Of a DNA stretch of 64,000 bases, positions 33,423-42,093 are shown piece by piece. Origin of the DNA: Rudaea sp. (GTDB lineage: Bacteria; Pseudomonadota; Gammaproteobacteria; Xanthomonadales; Rhodanobacteraceae); assembly GCA_031291055.1 (NCBI GenBank), contig JARLJU010000058.1, positions 19,341-83,340 on the forward strand, written 5' to 3'. Below the pieces are notes generated by a model, which made no database searches, had not been told where the DNA came from, and worked only from the letters and a program-made list of their open reading frames with translations. A program made the position numbers and the translations under genes. Positions within the stretch are counted from its first letter, which is position 1, and each line of letters starts with the position of its first letter.

Positions 33423-34073
33423 CTATTTTTTCTTCGTCGTACGCAACTTGCGCGCCTTCGCGGCGCTCCGGTCGCGGCGTTCGGTTTTCATGCAAGCAGC
33501 GTATTGATTTACAGCCTGGCGCAGTGCGGCGGCATCCTCGCCCTTGCGCAGGCCATGCGTGGACAATGCTTTTTGCATGCGCTGGATCAGGTCGAAATCG
33601 TGCTCGTCGCGGTAGGGTTTAAGGTCCAGATCCGCCGGCACTTTCTGCAGGCGTTCGTCGCCGATGTGCTTGACGTATTTCTGCATGAAGCGATCGTAGT
33701 CGCGCCATAGAATGCCCTCGGCGCGCACGGCAGCTTCTTCGGCGCGCGTGGCGATCTGGTGCGCGTGCAGGTAGTGCAGACCGAGCTGGTCGATCAGCGT
33801 CTTTTCCACTTCCTCATGCATGATGAGGTAGCGGTCGACGTCCACTTTTCTGCCTTTGTAGCTCATGGTCGGCGGCAGGTGCCGGTCGATGTAGATGGTC
33901 TGCCCATCCTGGCTGTATCCAGCCAGGTAGGGAACGTCATGGGCCCGGTCGAGTTTTTTCACCCGGCGCAGCACTGCATCGAGGGCGCGATCCAGCATCA
34001 GGCTGGACACGTACCAGTCCGGAATATGCAGTTTCTTGTGCGGGGCGTTCGGATGACAACCTTGGGCGGGCAT
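33423..34073 (-). CDS. Conserved hypothetical protein
   Basis: A 216-residue soluble protein. IYIDRHLPP, then VDRYLIMHEEVEKTLIDQ and YLHAHQIATRAEEAAV, give a His/Glu-rich helical core (HEEVE with a later HAH), followed by PADLDLKPYRDEHD. The arrangement hints at metal binding, but it is not a canonical HExxH protease. The start at 34073 avoids a longer, low-quality N-terminus. The basic tail KARKLRTTKKK is notable. Function unknown. Confidence 0.65.
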   Translation of the reverse strand: MPAQGCHPNAPHKKLHIPDWYVSSLMLDRALDAVLRRVKKLDRAHDVPYLAGYSQDGQTIYIDRHLPPTMSYKGRKVDVDRYLIMHEEVEKTLIDQLGLHYLHAHQIATRAEEAAVRAEGILWRDYDRFMQKYVKHIGDERLQKVPADLDLKPYRDEHDFDLIQRMQKALSTHGLRKGEDAAALRQAVNQYAACMKTERRDRSAAKARKLRTTKKK

Positions 34074-34406
34074 TGAGTCTGCTCCTTGGGCGGATACGAC
34101 AGACGCGACCTTAGCGCAAGGCGGGTATTTTGGATACCGGCCGGCGCCAGGATTCTCGCGTAAACCGCCGAAATTCCGGACGTTTTTGAACCTTGCAGGA
34201 AGCTTGCATAATGGAACAAGTACCAATTCGTACTTTTGTAAATTTTGGGTTATAGTCGCCGCACTGTGTTTGCACGGTCGCTAGTTTGTGGCCTGAAAGC
34301 GCTGGATCACCGATCCGCTTCGTCACTAAAGTTTCCATGCACACCAGTAAGCCGGCCCCGCCCCCTGCGGCGGTCAGCCTTGTCTGAACAGTCTCGTGGA
34401 GTTTTT
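34074..34406. other. Leader region of the cold-shock gene
   Basis: About 330 bases. The right two thirds form the probable long untranslated leader of the cold-shock gene, as is usual for that family. It is more AT-rich around 34204-34256, with AAGTAC/GTACTT inverted halves and TATAGT as a possible -10. I see no coding potential. Confidence 0.4.
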
Positions 34407-34616
34407 ATGTCGGATCGTGAGGTTGGTACCGTCAAGTGGTTCAATGACAGCAAGGGCTTCGGGTTCATCAGCCGTGAAAACGGCCCCGATGTGTTCGTGC
34501 ATTTTCGCGCCATCACGGGCACGGGTTTCCGCACCTTGCAGGAAGGCCAGAAAGTGAGCTTCAAAGTCGTGCAGGGCCAGAAAGGCCTGCAGGCAGACGA
34601 GGTCGCTCCAGCCTAG
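34407..34616 (+). CDS. Cold-shock protein (Csp family)
   Basis: A 69-residue single CSD domain. The RNP-1 motif KGFGFIS and the RNP-2-like VFVHFRAI are intact, with Trp in VKWFND. It binds single-stranded RNA/DNA as an RNA chaperone. The usual VHFSAI is VHFRAI here. It has a GTGGAG site before ATG 34407, a long leader and its own terminator at 34635-34669, so it is monocistronic. Confidence 0.93.
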   Translation: MSDREVGTVKWFNDSKGFGFISRENGPDVFVHFRAITGTGFRTLQEGQKVSFKVVQGQKGLQADEVAPA

Positions 34617-34634
34617 CAATACCGGAAGAGCACC

Positions 34635-34669
34635 ACACACCGGCGGATCGTCTCCTCCGGTGTGTTTTT
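34635..34669 (+). terminator. Rho-independent terminator of the cold-shock gene
   Basis: ACACACCGG (34635-34643) pairs with CCGGTGTGT (34657-34665), with further inner pairing, followed by TTTTC. It lies 19 bases after the stop. Confidence 0.85.
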
Positions 34670-34703
34670 CTGTGTATCGTGGAATGCTATCGCGGCGGTT
34701 TTT

Positions 34704-35588
34704 CTAGAAGCGGTCGTTGCGAAAATCTTCGATCGCCTCTGCAATCTGCTGCGGCGTGTTCATCACGAATGGACCGTATTTCGCCACGGGTTCGTTGAGG
34801 GGTCGGCCGGCGACCAGAATCAGCCGCGATGGCGCGTCAGTGCCGGTGATCCGGACGCCCGATCCCTGACCCAGCAGCCCGAGGTCTCCGCGCACCAGCT
34901 CCCGCGAGGCACGATCGCCGATCCGTGCCTGTCCTTCATACACGTAGACGAACGCATTGTGGCCAAAGGGCAGCGGCACATCGAGGTTCGCGCCCGGCCG
35001 CAGGTGCAGATCCAGGTAGACGGCCTGTGTTGCCACCTCATGCACCGGCCCTTTGACATTGGCAAAATGTCCGGCGATCACGCGTACTTTGGCTTCTTCC
35101 AGCGCCACCTCGGGAATGCGTTCCGGCGCGATGTCCTGATAGCGCGGCGCCGTCATCTTGTCCTTGGCTGGCAGGTTGACCCAGAGCTGGAAACCCCACA
35201 TCAGTCCGTTTTCCTGCTCGGGCATTTCCGAATGCAGGATGCCACGGCCGGCGGTCATCCATTGCACGCTGCCGGGCGTCAACAGGCCGCTGTTGCCATG
35301 ATTGTCGTTGTGGCGCATGCGTCCGGCGAGCATGTAGGTCACGGTCTCGAAACCGCGATGCGGGTGGCTGGGAAAACCGCCGATATAGTCGCTTGCGGAG
35401 TCGGAACGGAATTCATCCAGCAGCAGGAACGGATCAAGCATGTCCAGGTCGCCTTGACCGATCACGCGCGTGAGCTTCACGCCCGCACCATCACTGGCCG
35501 GACGGCCGCGTACGACACGCACGACCTGGCGCGCTTCCTCCATCTGCGACGGTTTCGTCGCGGTCAAGACATTGGCATTGGCAGGCAT
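34704..35588 (-). CDS. Pirin family protein (bicupin)
   Basis: A 294-residue protein. HPHRGFETVTYMLAG is the pirin metal site with its His residues, MTAGRGILHSEMP the second His/Glu block, and GFQLWVNLP the family core. The C-terminal cupin is present (VYEGQARIGDR). Bacterial pirins of this type include quercetin dioxygenases, but many have no known activity. It is divergent from a second pirin, sharing a 104-base promoter region. Confidence 0.9.
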   Translation of the reverse strand: MPANANVLTATKPSQMEEARQVVRVVRGRPASDGAGVKLTRVIGQGDLDMLDPFLLLDEFRSDSASDYIGGFPSHPHRGFETVTYMLAGRMRHNDNHGNSGLLTPGSVQWMTAGRGILHSEMPEQENGLMWGFQLWVNLPAKDKMTAPRYQDIAPERIPEVALEEAKVRVIAGHFANVKGPVHEVATQAVYLDLHLRPGANLDVPLPFGHNAFVYVYEGQARIGDRASRELVRGDLGLLGQGSGVRITGTDAPSRLILVAGRPLNEPVAKYGPFVMNTPQQIAEAIEDFRNDRF

Positions 35589-35692
35589 GAGATTTCCCGG
35601 TTGGACGATGACGCATACATGGGGATGCCAGCCGCGAAAAAAAGCCTTCGAAGAAGCATCCGGCGTCGGCAGAACCGCGATAGGATTGGGCG

Positions 35693-36565
35693 ATGAACCC
35701 CGAATCCATCATCGTACTCGAGCCGCAGATCCACGATCTCGGCGGTTTCACCGTGTCCCGGGTGCTGCCGCACCGGCTGGCGCGGCATGTGGGGCCATTC
35801 GTGTTTTTCGATCATATCGGCCCAGCGCGGTTTGCGGCGGGGCGGGGCATCGATGTGCGCCCGCATCCGCATATCGGGCTGGCTACGGTGACCTACCTGT
35901 TCGACGGCGCTCTGCAGCACCGCGACAATCTGGGCAACGTGCAGATCATCCGGCCCGGCGACGTGAACTGGATGACGGCCGGCCGCGGTATTGCGCATTC
36001 GGAGCGCACGCCGGAGCTGGAGCGGGCGGCCGGACACCACATGCACGGCATCCAGACCTGGGTGGCGCTGCCGCGCGCGAGCGAGGAAGCGGCGCCGGAT
36101 TTCCATCACCATCCGGCGTCGACCTTGCCGCAGATCGACATCGGCGGCGTGCGCCTGCGGCTCATCGCAGGAAATGCCTATGGTCAGCGTTCGCCCGTAG
36201 TCACGTTTTCGGCGATGTTCTATCTGGCCGCCGACTTTGCATCCGGCAGCGCGATCACCCTGCCGCCCGAGCATGTCGAGCGTTCCGTCTATGCGATCGA
36301 TGGCGCGTTGCGTGTCGGAGGCATCGAACTGCCGGCGGGCCACCTGGCGGTATTGGCGCCCGGCCAGGACGTGGAAATCAGCGCAAGTTCGGCGGCACGC
36401 GCGCTGCTGCTGGGCGGCGAGCCGCTGGATGGTGAACGGCACATCTGGTGGAACTTCGTCTCCAGCTCACGCGAGCGGATCGAACGTGCCAAGGTTGCCT
36501 GGAAATCCGGGCTGTTTGCGCCGGTTCCGGACGATGCGGAATTCATCCCCCTGCCGGATCGATGA
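35693..36565 (+). CDS. Pirin family protein, divergent paralogue
   Basis: A 290-residue bicupin. VRPHPHIGLATVTYLFDGAL, WMTAGRGIAHSERTP and GIQTWVALP match the same pirin blocks as its neighbour, but the two are only distantly alike. The metal His residues are retained. ATG 35693 starts MNPESIIVLEPQIHDLGGF, the start usual for the ring-opening pirin subgroup. Role unknown; it is likely co-regulated with the other pirin. Confidence 0.9.
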   Translation: MNPESIIVLEPQIHDLGGFTVSRVLPHRLARHVGPFVFFDHIGPARFAAGRGIDVRPHPHIGLATVTYLFDGALQHRDNLGNVQIIRPGDVNWMTAGRGIAHSERTPELERAAGHHMHGIQTWVALPRASEEAAPDFHHHPASTLPQIDIGGVRLRLIAGNAYGQRSPVVTFSAMFYLAADFASGSAITLPPEHVERSVYAIDGALRVGGIELPAGHLAVLAPGQDVEISASSAARALLLGGEPLDGERHIWWNFVSSSRERIERAKVAWKSGLFAPVPDDAEFIPLPDR

Positions 36566-36583
36566 TTCGCCGCAACCCCGAAG

Positions 36584-36976
36584 TCATCGATACTCCCGAT
36601 GGCAGCTGTCGCAGGCCGCGCCGATCCTTTCCACCGCCGACGCCAGCGTAGGACAGTCTGTCGCGGCTGTGGCTGCCGCCAGCGTATCGCGCAGGCGCTG
36701 TGCGTATTCGCGGAACGGGGCATCCGCCGTGTCGTCCGGATACAACGCCGGCTCAACGTCCGCGGCCAGTTCGTCGAGACGGACGAGGGTCGCCGACGTG
36801 GCTTTCGCCTCGCAGCGATTCAGGCGTATTTCCTGCCGGAGCATCGCCAGACGATGCTGCATGACGTTCATGATTCCGCGCGGATACGCGTCGCGCCGAT
36901 TGAGGGTGTTGACGGCAATTGCGCCGCCCGCAGCGCCAAGGACGATGCCGAGCAACAGCAGGATCAGGTTGCGCAT
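36584..36976 (-). CDS. c'-type cytochrome, membrane-anchored
   Basis: A 130-residue protein. One N-terminal hydrophobic helix (LILLLLGIVLGAAGGAIAV) could be a signal anchor or uncleaved signal. The body is helical, and CDSCH four residues from the end is the single c-type heme site, placed as in cytochrome c'/c556 four-helix bundles. It should be periplasmic and electron-carrying. It lacks an obvious redox partner gene nearby. Confidence 0.7.
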   Translation of the reverse strand: MRNLILLLLGIVLGAAGGAIAVNTLNRRDAYPRGIMNVMQHRLAMLRQEIRLNRCEAKATSATLVRLDELAADVEPALYPDDTADAPFREYAQRLRDTLAAATAATDCPTLASAVERIGAACDSCHREYR

Positions 36977-37116
36977 GGGTCAAGGCCGGTTCCAGCAAGG
37001 CGAAAAAGGATAGCGAAATTACCCCGGCGATGGTTCGCCCCGCTCCGTTGCGGGTAAGATCACGGACAGCCACCCCGGCTACGCTACAATCTACGCACCC
37101 GGCTGGGACTGCTTCC

Positions 37117-38013
37117 GTGCATTCTAGCAACGACCAGAATTCCAATACCGACCGTCACACTGTGGCCCAGGCGGCACCGCGTGAGGACGACACCTTCAAG
37201 CCGCGACTCATCGTTGTCAGCGGCGTGATGCTGGGTTTTCAGCTTGAGCTAGGGACGGCACTGATCGTCGTCGGTCGGGCCAGCGAATGCGGCCTGTCGC
37301 TGCCGCACCCGAGCGTTTCGCGCCATCACTGCCGCATCTGGCGCGAGGGCGACACTTACGTCATCGAGGATCTGGGCTCGACCAACCAGACCTATCTCAA
37401 TGGCAAGCCGGTCACGCGCGCGGAATTGCGCGACGGCGACCAGATCAGCGTGGGCAGCAACGCCATCAAGTATTTCATCGGCGCCAGCATGGAAGCGACC
37501 TACCACAACGAGCTGATCGACCTGGCGATCTACGACGGCCTGACCGGTTTTTTCAACCGCCGTCATTTCCGTGGCCTGCTCGACGAGTACATGGAAAAAC
37601 TCAAGACTTCGGCGCCGGTGAGCGTGCTGATCATGGATCTGGATCATTTCAAGCTGGTCAACGACCGTCACGGCCATCTGGCCGGCGACCAGGTGTTGAC
37701 CAGTGTCGCCCAGCTGATCCGCGAGAACGCTCCGGCAGGCGCGCCGATCGGTCGCCTGGGCGGCGAGGAATTTGCGATGGCCTTGCGTGGAATGGCGCTG
37801 GACGCCGCCGTGGCGCTGGCCGAACGCGTGCGTATCGCGGTGGCTGCGCAGCCGATCCAGACGCGCGATGTCACCTTGCCGGTGACGATCAGCATCGGTG
37901 TAGCCCAGGTCGATGCCGAGGTGACGGCAAGCGCGGATCTGCTGCGCCGCGCCGACGAGCAGCTTTACCGAGCCAAGCAGGAAGGACGCAACCGGGTCTG
38001 CGTCGCCGATTAG
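37117..38013 (+). CDS. FHA-GGDEF diguanylate cyclase
   Basis: A 298-residue soluble protein. An N-terminal FHA domain (about 35-105: VGRASECGLSLPHPSVSRHHC, DLGSTNQTYLNG) joins a GGDEF domain with the active-site GGEEF at 215-219. No RxxD product-inhibition site is seen upstream of it. It would make c-di-GMP when the FHA domain binds a phosphothreonine partner. The start is uncertain: GTG 37117 is used here; ATG 37030 would add 29 residues. It converges with the Ser/Thr kinase gene with a 4-base overlap of the two ends. Confidence 0.87.
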   Translation: MHSSNDQNSNTDRHTVAQAAPREDDTFKPRLIVVSGVMLGFQLELGTALIVVGRASECGLSLPHPSVSRHHCRIWREGDTYVIEDLGSTNQTYLNGKPVTRAELRDGDQISVGSNAIKYFIGASMEATYHNELIDLAIYDGLTGFFNRRHFRGLLDEYMEKLKTSAPVSVLIMDLDHFKLVNDRHGHLAGDQVLTSVAQLIRENAPAGAPIGRLGGEEFAMALRGMALDAAVALAERVRIAVAAQPIQTRDVTLPVTISIGVAQVDAEVTASADLLRRADEQLYRAKQEGRNRVCVAD

Positions 38014-40454
38014 CTTTCGCCGGCGGGCTTGGGTTTCAATGCGCTGCGTCTGGCTTCCCATTGCGCCGCCTGCTGAGGCTTTCCCCAGGCTTCATATACC
38101 TGGATCAACGGTGTCATGTATTCGCCGAGGCGCCAGTGGTCGGCACCGAAATCCTTCTGCTTTTCGGCAATTGCTGCGAGCAACGCCTGTTCGGCTTCGG
38201 CATATCGGCCGGCCTTCAGCAGCGCCTTGCCCAGCCCGAATTCGCCTTCGCCGGTGACCTCATGCTCCGGGCCGAAGACTTCCCTGGCCTGCGCCACCAC
38301 CTGTTGCTGAAGCGCCACCGCCTGCGCGGTGTCGCCGACATCGAGCAGATAGTTGGCGTAGTTGTGGGTCGCACGGATCACATTCGGGTGCCTTTCGCCA
38401 TATTTCTTGCGCGTGCCATCGAGCGCTCGTTTGTAGTAGGGGCCGGATTCGGCGATTTTCTCCGGCGTACCCTGCTGGCGCAGCGCGCCCGCAAGGTTGC
38501 TGACGATATTGAGGGTCATGCCGTGTTCCGGTCCGTACATCTTTTCGCAGACCGGCAGCAGGTCCTGGAGAATCTTCGCGCCTTCGGCGTAGCGGTGCGA
38601 TTCCAGGTACATGATCGCGAAACTGTTCTTGGCTTCGATCGTCTTGGGGTCTTGCGCACCCAGTGCCCGGGTCTCGCGGTCGATCAAGTCGCGAAAGATC
38701 GTCTCGGCCTCGCTGTAGCGGCCAAGATAGGTAAGCAGTTCCGCGTGTACATTCAGTGCCTCAACCGTGAGGAGGCCATCGTGCCCGTCAACACGCTCAA
38801 TGGTCGGCAGCAGGTCGGCGATGCGGTGCTCGGCAGCGGGAAAGTCGCCCTTTTCGTTTTCAACATCCGCAACATCAACGGCGCTGCGCAGCGTTTCGGG
38901 ATCGTCCGCTCCGCGCGTGCGGCTCAAGGCGGCAAAATTGCGCGCAATGATCTCCGCAGCCTCCTTGGCATTGCCGTTGTTGAGCGTCTGCCGCGCGAGC
39001 TGGCGCTCGATCTGCAGCGTAAGCAGCGCATCGGGGCCGAGGCTTTTCCGCGCCAGGTCGTAGGCTTGTTGGGTATGCGCAAGCGCGGTCTTGTATTCGC
39101 TCAGGCTGTTGTAGCTGGAGCCTATTGTTTTTTCGATGTCGGCCAGTACCTCGGGCTGCCGGGCCAGTTCCTGCCCGGCGCGGTTGGCAGCGCGATCCAA
39201 GACCAAGTGCAACAGAGTCTTGTCCAGATCGCGGGCCTGCCCGGGGTCGACTCCGGAAAGGACGTCGGTAAGAAAACGCGATGTCTCGCGGCTTTTGTTC
39301 GCCTCGATTGTGGCGCGTTCGGCGGCCGCCCGCGCGTGCAGCATGCCGACGATGGCGGCCGTGGTGCCGGCAATCAATGCCATGGCGATCAGGCCAACGG
39401 CGAGGATCGGGCCGCGATTGCGCACGGCGAACGCGCGCAGGCGATAGCGTCGCGTTGGCGGCACTGCGCTGAGCGGGTAGTGCCGCCGATAGCGGTCCAC
39501 GTCTTCGGCCAGCGCTTGTGCCGATTCGTAGCGTCGGCTGCGATCCGGATCGATTGCGCGCGCCAGTACCCAGCGCAGCTGCGCGGGAATCGCGGCCAGC
39601 TCGCGCACGCTGTCCGGATGCATCGATGTCGTCTGGCCGAGCGAGGCGAGCAGGGCGGTGTGCAGTTCGCGGTTGTCCAGCCCTTCGGCGGCAGCCCGGT
39701 CCATCGCCTCCTGCGGCGCGAGCAATTCCAGCAGCATGACACCGAGCGCGTACACATCACTGCGGATATCGATTTCCCCGGTATTGCCGCGGATCTGCTC
39801 CGGACTCATGTAACCGCGCGTGCCGGCGCGCTCCATCAAGGGCATGCCGTCGCCGCCGGTATTCTGGGTGGCGCCGAGGGCAATGCCGAAATCAATGATC
39901 TTCGGCAGCGGCCGACCGTCCACCTCGGCGACGAGAACATTGTTGGGCTTCAGATCGCGGTGGATCACGCCCTTCTGATGCGCATGGTGCACGCCGAGAC
40001 AGATGAGCGCGAACAACGCCAGGGTTTCGTCCAGCGACAGGGCACGCGTGGCGCAATACGCGGCGAGCGATTGCCCGTCGATCCATTCCATCGCAAAAAA
40101 CGGATGGCCCTGCGGCGTCGTGCCGGCGTCGTATACTTTTGCAATTGCCGGGTGATCCATGCGCGCCAGCGCCTGGCGCTCGACGAGGAAATAAGCCTCG
40201 GCCATCCCGCCGCGCAATTGCCCGCGAATCAATTTGAGCGCGACCCGGCGCTGCAGCGGTTCGAGCTGCTCGACCAGATAGACCGCGCCCATGCCGCCTT
40301 CGCCGAGCAGGCGTTCGATGCGATAGGGACCAAGGTGCAGCCCGGTGGGCAGTGTCTGCTCGGGATCGCCGCCGGCGGCTTCCACGTCAAGTACCGTGGG
40401 TTGGTCCGGCGAACTGAATCGGGAGCCGAACGATGGCTGCATCGCTATCCCCAT
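38010..40454 (-). CDS. Ser/Thr protein kinase with TPR sensor
   Basis: An 814-residue protein. The Hanks-type kinase domain (about 42-310) has GEGGMGAVYLV, Lys74 (VALKLI), HRDLKPNN with Asp167, and DFG at 188-190, so it should be active. A membrane helix follows near 350-375 (GPILAVGLIAMALIAGTTAA). The C-terminal half is a long run of TPR/TPR10-like repeats (DPGQARDLDKTLLHLVLD to LKAGRYAEAEQALL). The start may be ATG 40442 instead, which has GGGGA five bases upstream. Its natural partner is the FHA-GGDEF protein on the opposite strand. Confidence 0.92.
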   Translation of the reverse strand: MGIAMQPSFGSRFSSPDQPTVLDVEAAGGDPEQTLPTGLHLGPYRIERLLGEGGMGAVYLVEQLEPLQRRVALKLIRGQLRGGMAEAYFLVERQALARMDHPAIAKVYDAGTTPQGHPFFAMEWIDGQSLAAYCATRALSLDETLALFALICLGVHHAHQKGVIHRDLKPNNVLVAEVDGRPLPKIIDFGIALGATQNTGGDGMPLMERAGTRGYMSPEQIRGNTGEIDIRSDVYALGVMLLELLAPQEAMDRAAAEGLDNRELHTALLASLGQTTSMHPDSVRELAAIPAQLRWVLARAIDPDRSRRYESAQALAEDVDRYRRHYPLSAVPPTRRYRLRAFAVRNRGPILAVGLIAMALIAGTTAAIVGMLHARAAAERATIEANKSRETSRFLTDVLSGVDPGQARDLDKTLLHLVLDRAANRAGQELARQPEVLADIEKTIGSSYNSLSEYKTALAHTQQAYDLARKSLGPDALLTLQIERQLARQTLNNGNAKEAAEIIARNFAALSRTRGADDPETLRSAVDVADVENEKGDFPAAEHRIADLLPTIERVDGHDGLLTVEALNVHAELLTYLGRYSEAETIFRDLIDRETRALGAQDPKTIEAKNSFAIMYLESHRYAEGAKILQDLLPVCEKMYGPEHGMTLNIVSNLAGALRQQGTPEKIAESGPYYKRALDGTRKKYGERHPNVIRATHNYANYLLDVGDTAQAVALQQQVVAQAREVFGPEHEVTGEGEFGLGKALLKAGRYAEAEQALLAAIAEKQKDFGADHWRLGEYMTPLIQVYEAWGKPQQAAQWEARRSALKPKPAGES

Positions 40455-40548
40455 GCTGATCTTGCGAGTGTAGGCCGAGATTGAGCCGGCGCAAAGCTTG
40501 CACCGCCCGAATGGTAAAGTATACGTCCGCAACCGTGGCGCATTTTTC

Positions 40549-41319
40549 ATGGATCCCCGTTTCGCCGGTATCGAACGCCTGTATGGCGCGGGCTGCGTTG
40601 CCCGGCTTGGACGCGCGCACGTCTGCGTGGTCGGCCTGGGTGGCGTCGGTTCCTGGGCGGTGGAAGCGCTCGCGCGTTCCGGAGTCGGCGAATTGACCCT
40701 GATCGATGCGGACGACGTCTGTGTGTCCAACGTCAACCGCCAGTCGCATGCACTGGAAGGCGAGTACGGACGGCCGAAAGTGGACGTCGTGGCGCAGCGC
40801 ATGCGCGCGATAAACCCGCGGATCCGCGTGCACGCGCTGACCGAATTTGTGACCCTGGGCAATCTGGAAACACTGCTCGATCGCGGTTACGACGCCGTGA
40901 TCGATGCGTGCGACGCCTTGCGCATCAAGGTTGAAATGATCGCGTTCTGCAAACGGCGGAAAATCCCGATCGTGGTCTCGGGCTCGGCCGGTGGCCGCAC
41001 CGATCCCTCGCTCATCACGGCACGTGACCTGACCCGTACCGAGCACGACATCCTGCTCGGGCTGGTGCGGCGGCGCCTGCGCGACGAGCGTGGCTGGACG
41101 CGCAACCCCAAGCGCTATTTCGGCGTGCAGGCCGTGTTCTCACGGGAAAACGTGCGCTATCTGCAGGCCGACGGCAGCGTCTGCGGCGAGCGGCCTGCCG
41201 ATAGCGAAGGCAGTCTGAAACTGGACTGCGGCGGCGGCCTGGGCGCCGCAATGCACGTGACCGCGACATTCGGCTTTGTTGCGGTGGCCCGCGTGATTGA
41301 GCGCCTGCTGGCAGCCTAG
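40549..41319 (+). CDS. tcdA: tRNA threonylcarbamoyladenosine dehydratase
   Basis: A 256-residue E1-like enzyme that cyclises t6A to ct6A in tRNAs decoding ANN codons. RFAGIERLYGAG, the nucleotide loop VVGLGGVGSWAVEALARSG, DADDVCVSNVNRQ and DACDALRIKVEMIAFC are diagnostic of TcdA (CsdL/YgdL). The C-terminal GLGAAMHVTATFGFVAVARVI matches as well. It converges with the TatD gene with a 4-base overlap. Confidence 0.93.
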   Translation: MDPRFAGIERLYGAGCVARLGRAHVCVVGLGGVGSWAVEALARSGVGELTLIDADDVCVSNVNRQSHALEGEYGRPKVDVVAQRMRAINPRIRVHALTEFVTLGNLETLLDRGYDAVIDACDALRIKVEMIAFCKRRKIPIVVSGSAGGRTDPSLITARDLTRTEHDILLGLVRRRLRDERGWTRNPKRYFGVQAVFSRENVRYLQADGSVCGERPADSEGSLKLDCGGGLGAAMHVTATFGFVAVARVIERLLAA

Positions 41320-42083
41320 CTGTTGCCGAGACGGAATAATCGTTCGCAGTTTTGGCTCGTGGCAGCGGCGATGGTTTGCGCATCCACGTTGCGCAAAGCG
41401 GCGATGCACGCACACACTTCGACCAGTCGCGACGGCTCATTGCGCACACCCTGGTGTCCATGCAGAGGCTGATCCGGAGCATCGGTTTCCAGCAGCAGAT
41501 GTTCGATCGGCATGCTGGCGACGATGCCACGCAGGCGACGAGCGCGTTCATAGGTGACAGGGCCGCCGATACCGAGACAGAAACCCAGCTTCCACAATTG
41601 CTGCGCCTGCTCGATGCTGCCGGAAAAACTGTGGACGACGCCGCTCAGCTTGCCAACGCGCCGGATCGCTGCGGTCACTTCGTCGAGCGCGTGACGTGCG
41701 TGCAAGATGACAGGCAACCCGAATTCGCGTGCCAGTTCCAGTTGGCGGTGAAAATAGACGCGCTGCGTCTCGGCATCGAGGCCCGCGACGTGAAAATCCA
41801 GGCCGCACTCGCCAACGGCGACCGGTTTTTCGCGTTCGATCCAGTGTGCCAGTTCAAGCAGATGCCCGGGCCGGTGCCGGTCCAGAAACATCGGGTGCAG
41901 GCCATAGGCGGGATAAAGCCCGTTTTCAGCCGCGCACAGGCTGCGTAGTTTTTCAAAGCCATCCAGGGCAATTGCCGGCACAATCTGGCGGGTCACGCCT
42001 GTTGCGCGCGCGCGAGCGAGCGCTTGTGCGCGGTCTGCGTCGAACTCGACGGCATCGAAATGCGAATGGCTGTCGATCAGCAC
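41316..42083 (-). CDS. TatD family metal-dependent hydrolase
   Basis: A 255-residue TIM-barrel hydrolase. The metal ligands appear in order: HSHFD (residues 5-9), GECGLDF, HARHA, VHSFSGS and ETDAP. The family includes TatD-type 3'-5' DNA exonucleases and YjjV-like members, of which this is probably one. It is likely co-transcribed with the MgtE gene 10 bases upstream. Confidence 0.9.
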   Translation of the reverse strand: MLIDSHSHFDAVEFDADRAQALARARATGVTRQIVPAIALDGFEKLRSLCAAENGLYPAYGLHPMFLDRHRPGHLLELAHWIEREKPVAVGECGLDFHVAGLDAETQRVYFHRQLELAREFGLPVILHARHALDEVTAAIRRVGKLSGVVHSFSGSIEQAQQLWKLGFCLGIGGPVTYERARRLRGIVASMPIEHLLLETDAPDQPLHGHQGVRNEPSRLVEVCACIAALRNVDAQTIAAATSQNCERLFRLGNS

Positions 42084-42093
42084 TGCGGCGCCA

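Noticed and set aside
33423..34073. HExxH-type metalloprotease
   Set aside because: The sequence reads HEEVE rather than HExxH, so the protease call is unsupported despite nearby His residues.
37287..40484. A continuous 1065-codon plus-strand frame opposite the kinase gene
   Set aside because: It is the mirror of a high-GC kinase/TPR gene, has no recognisable motifs and overlaps well-supported coding on the other strand.
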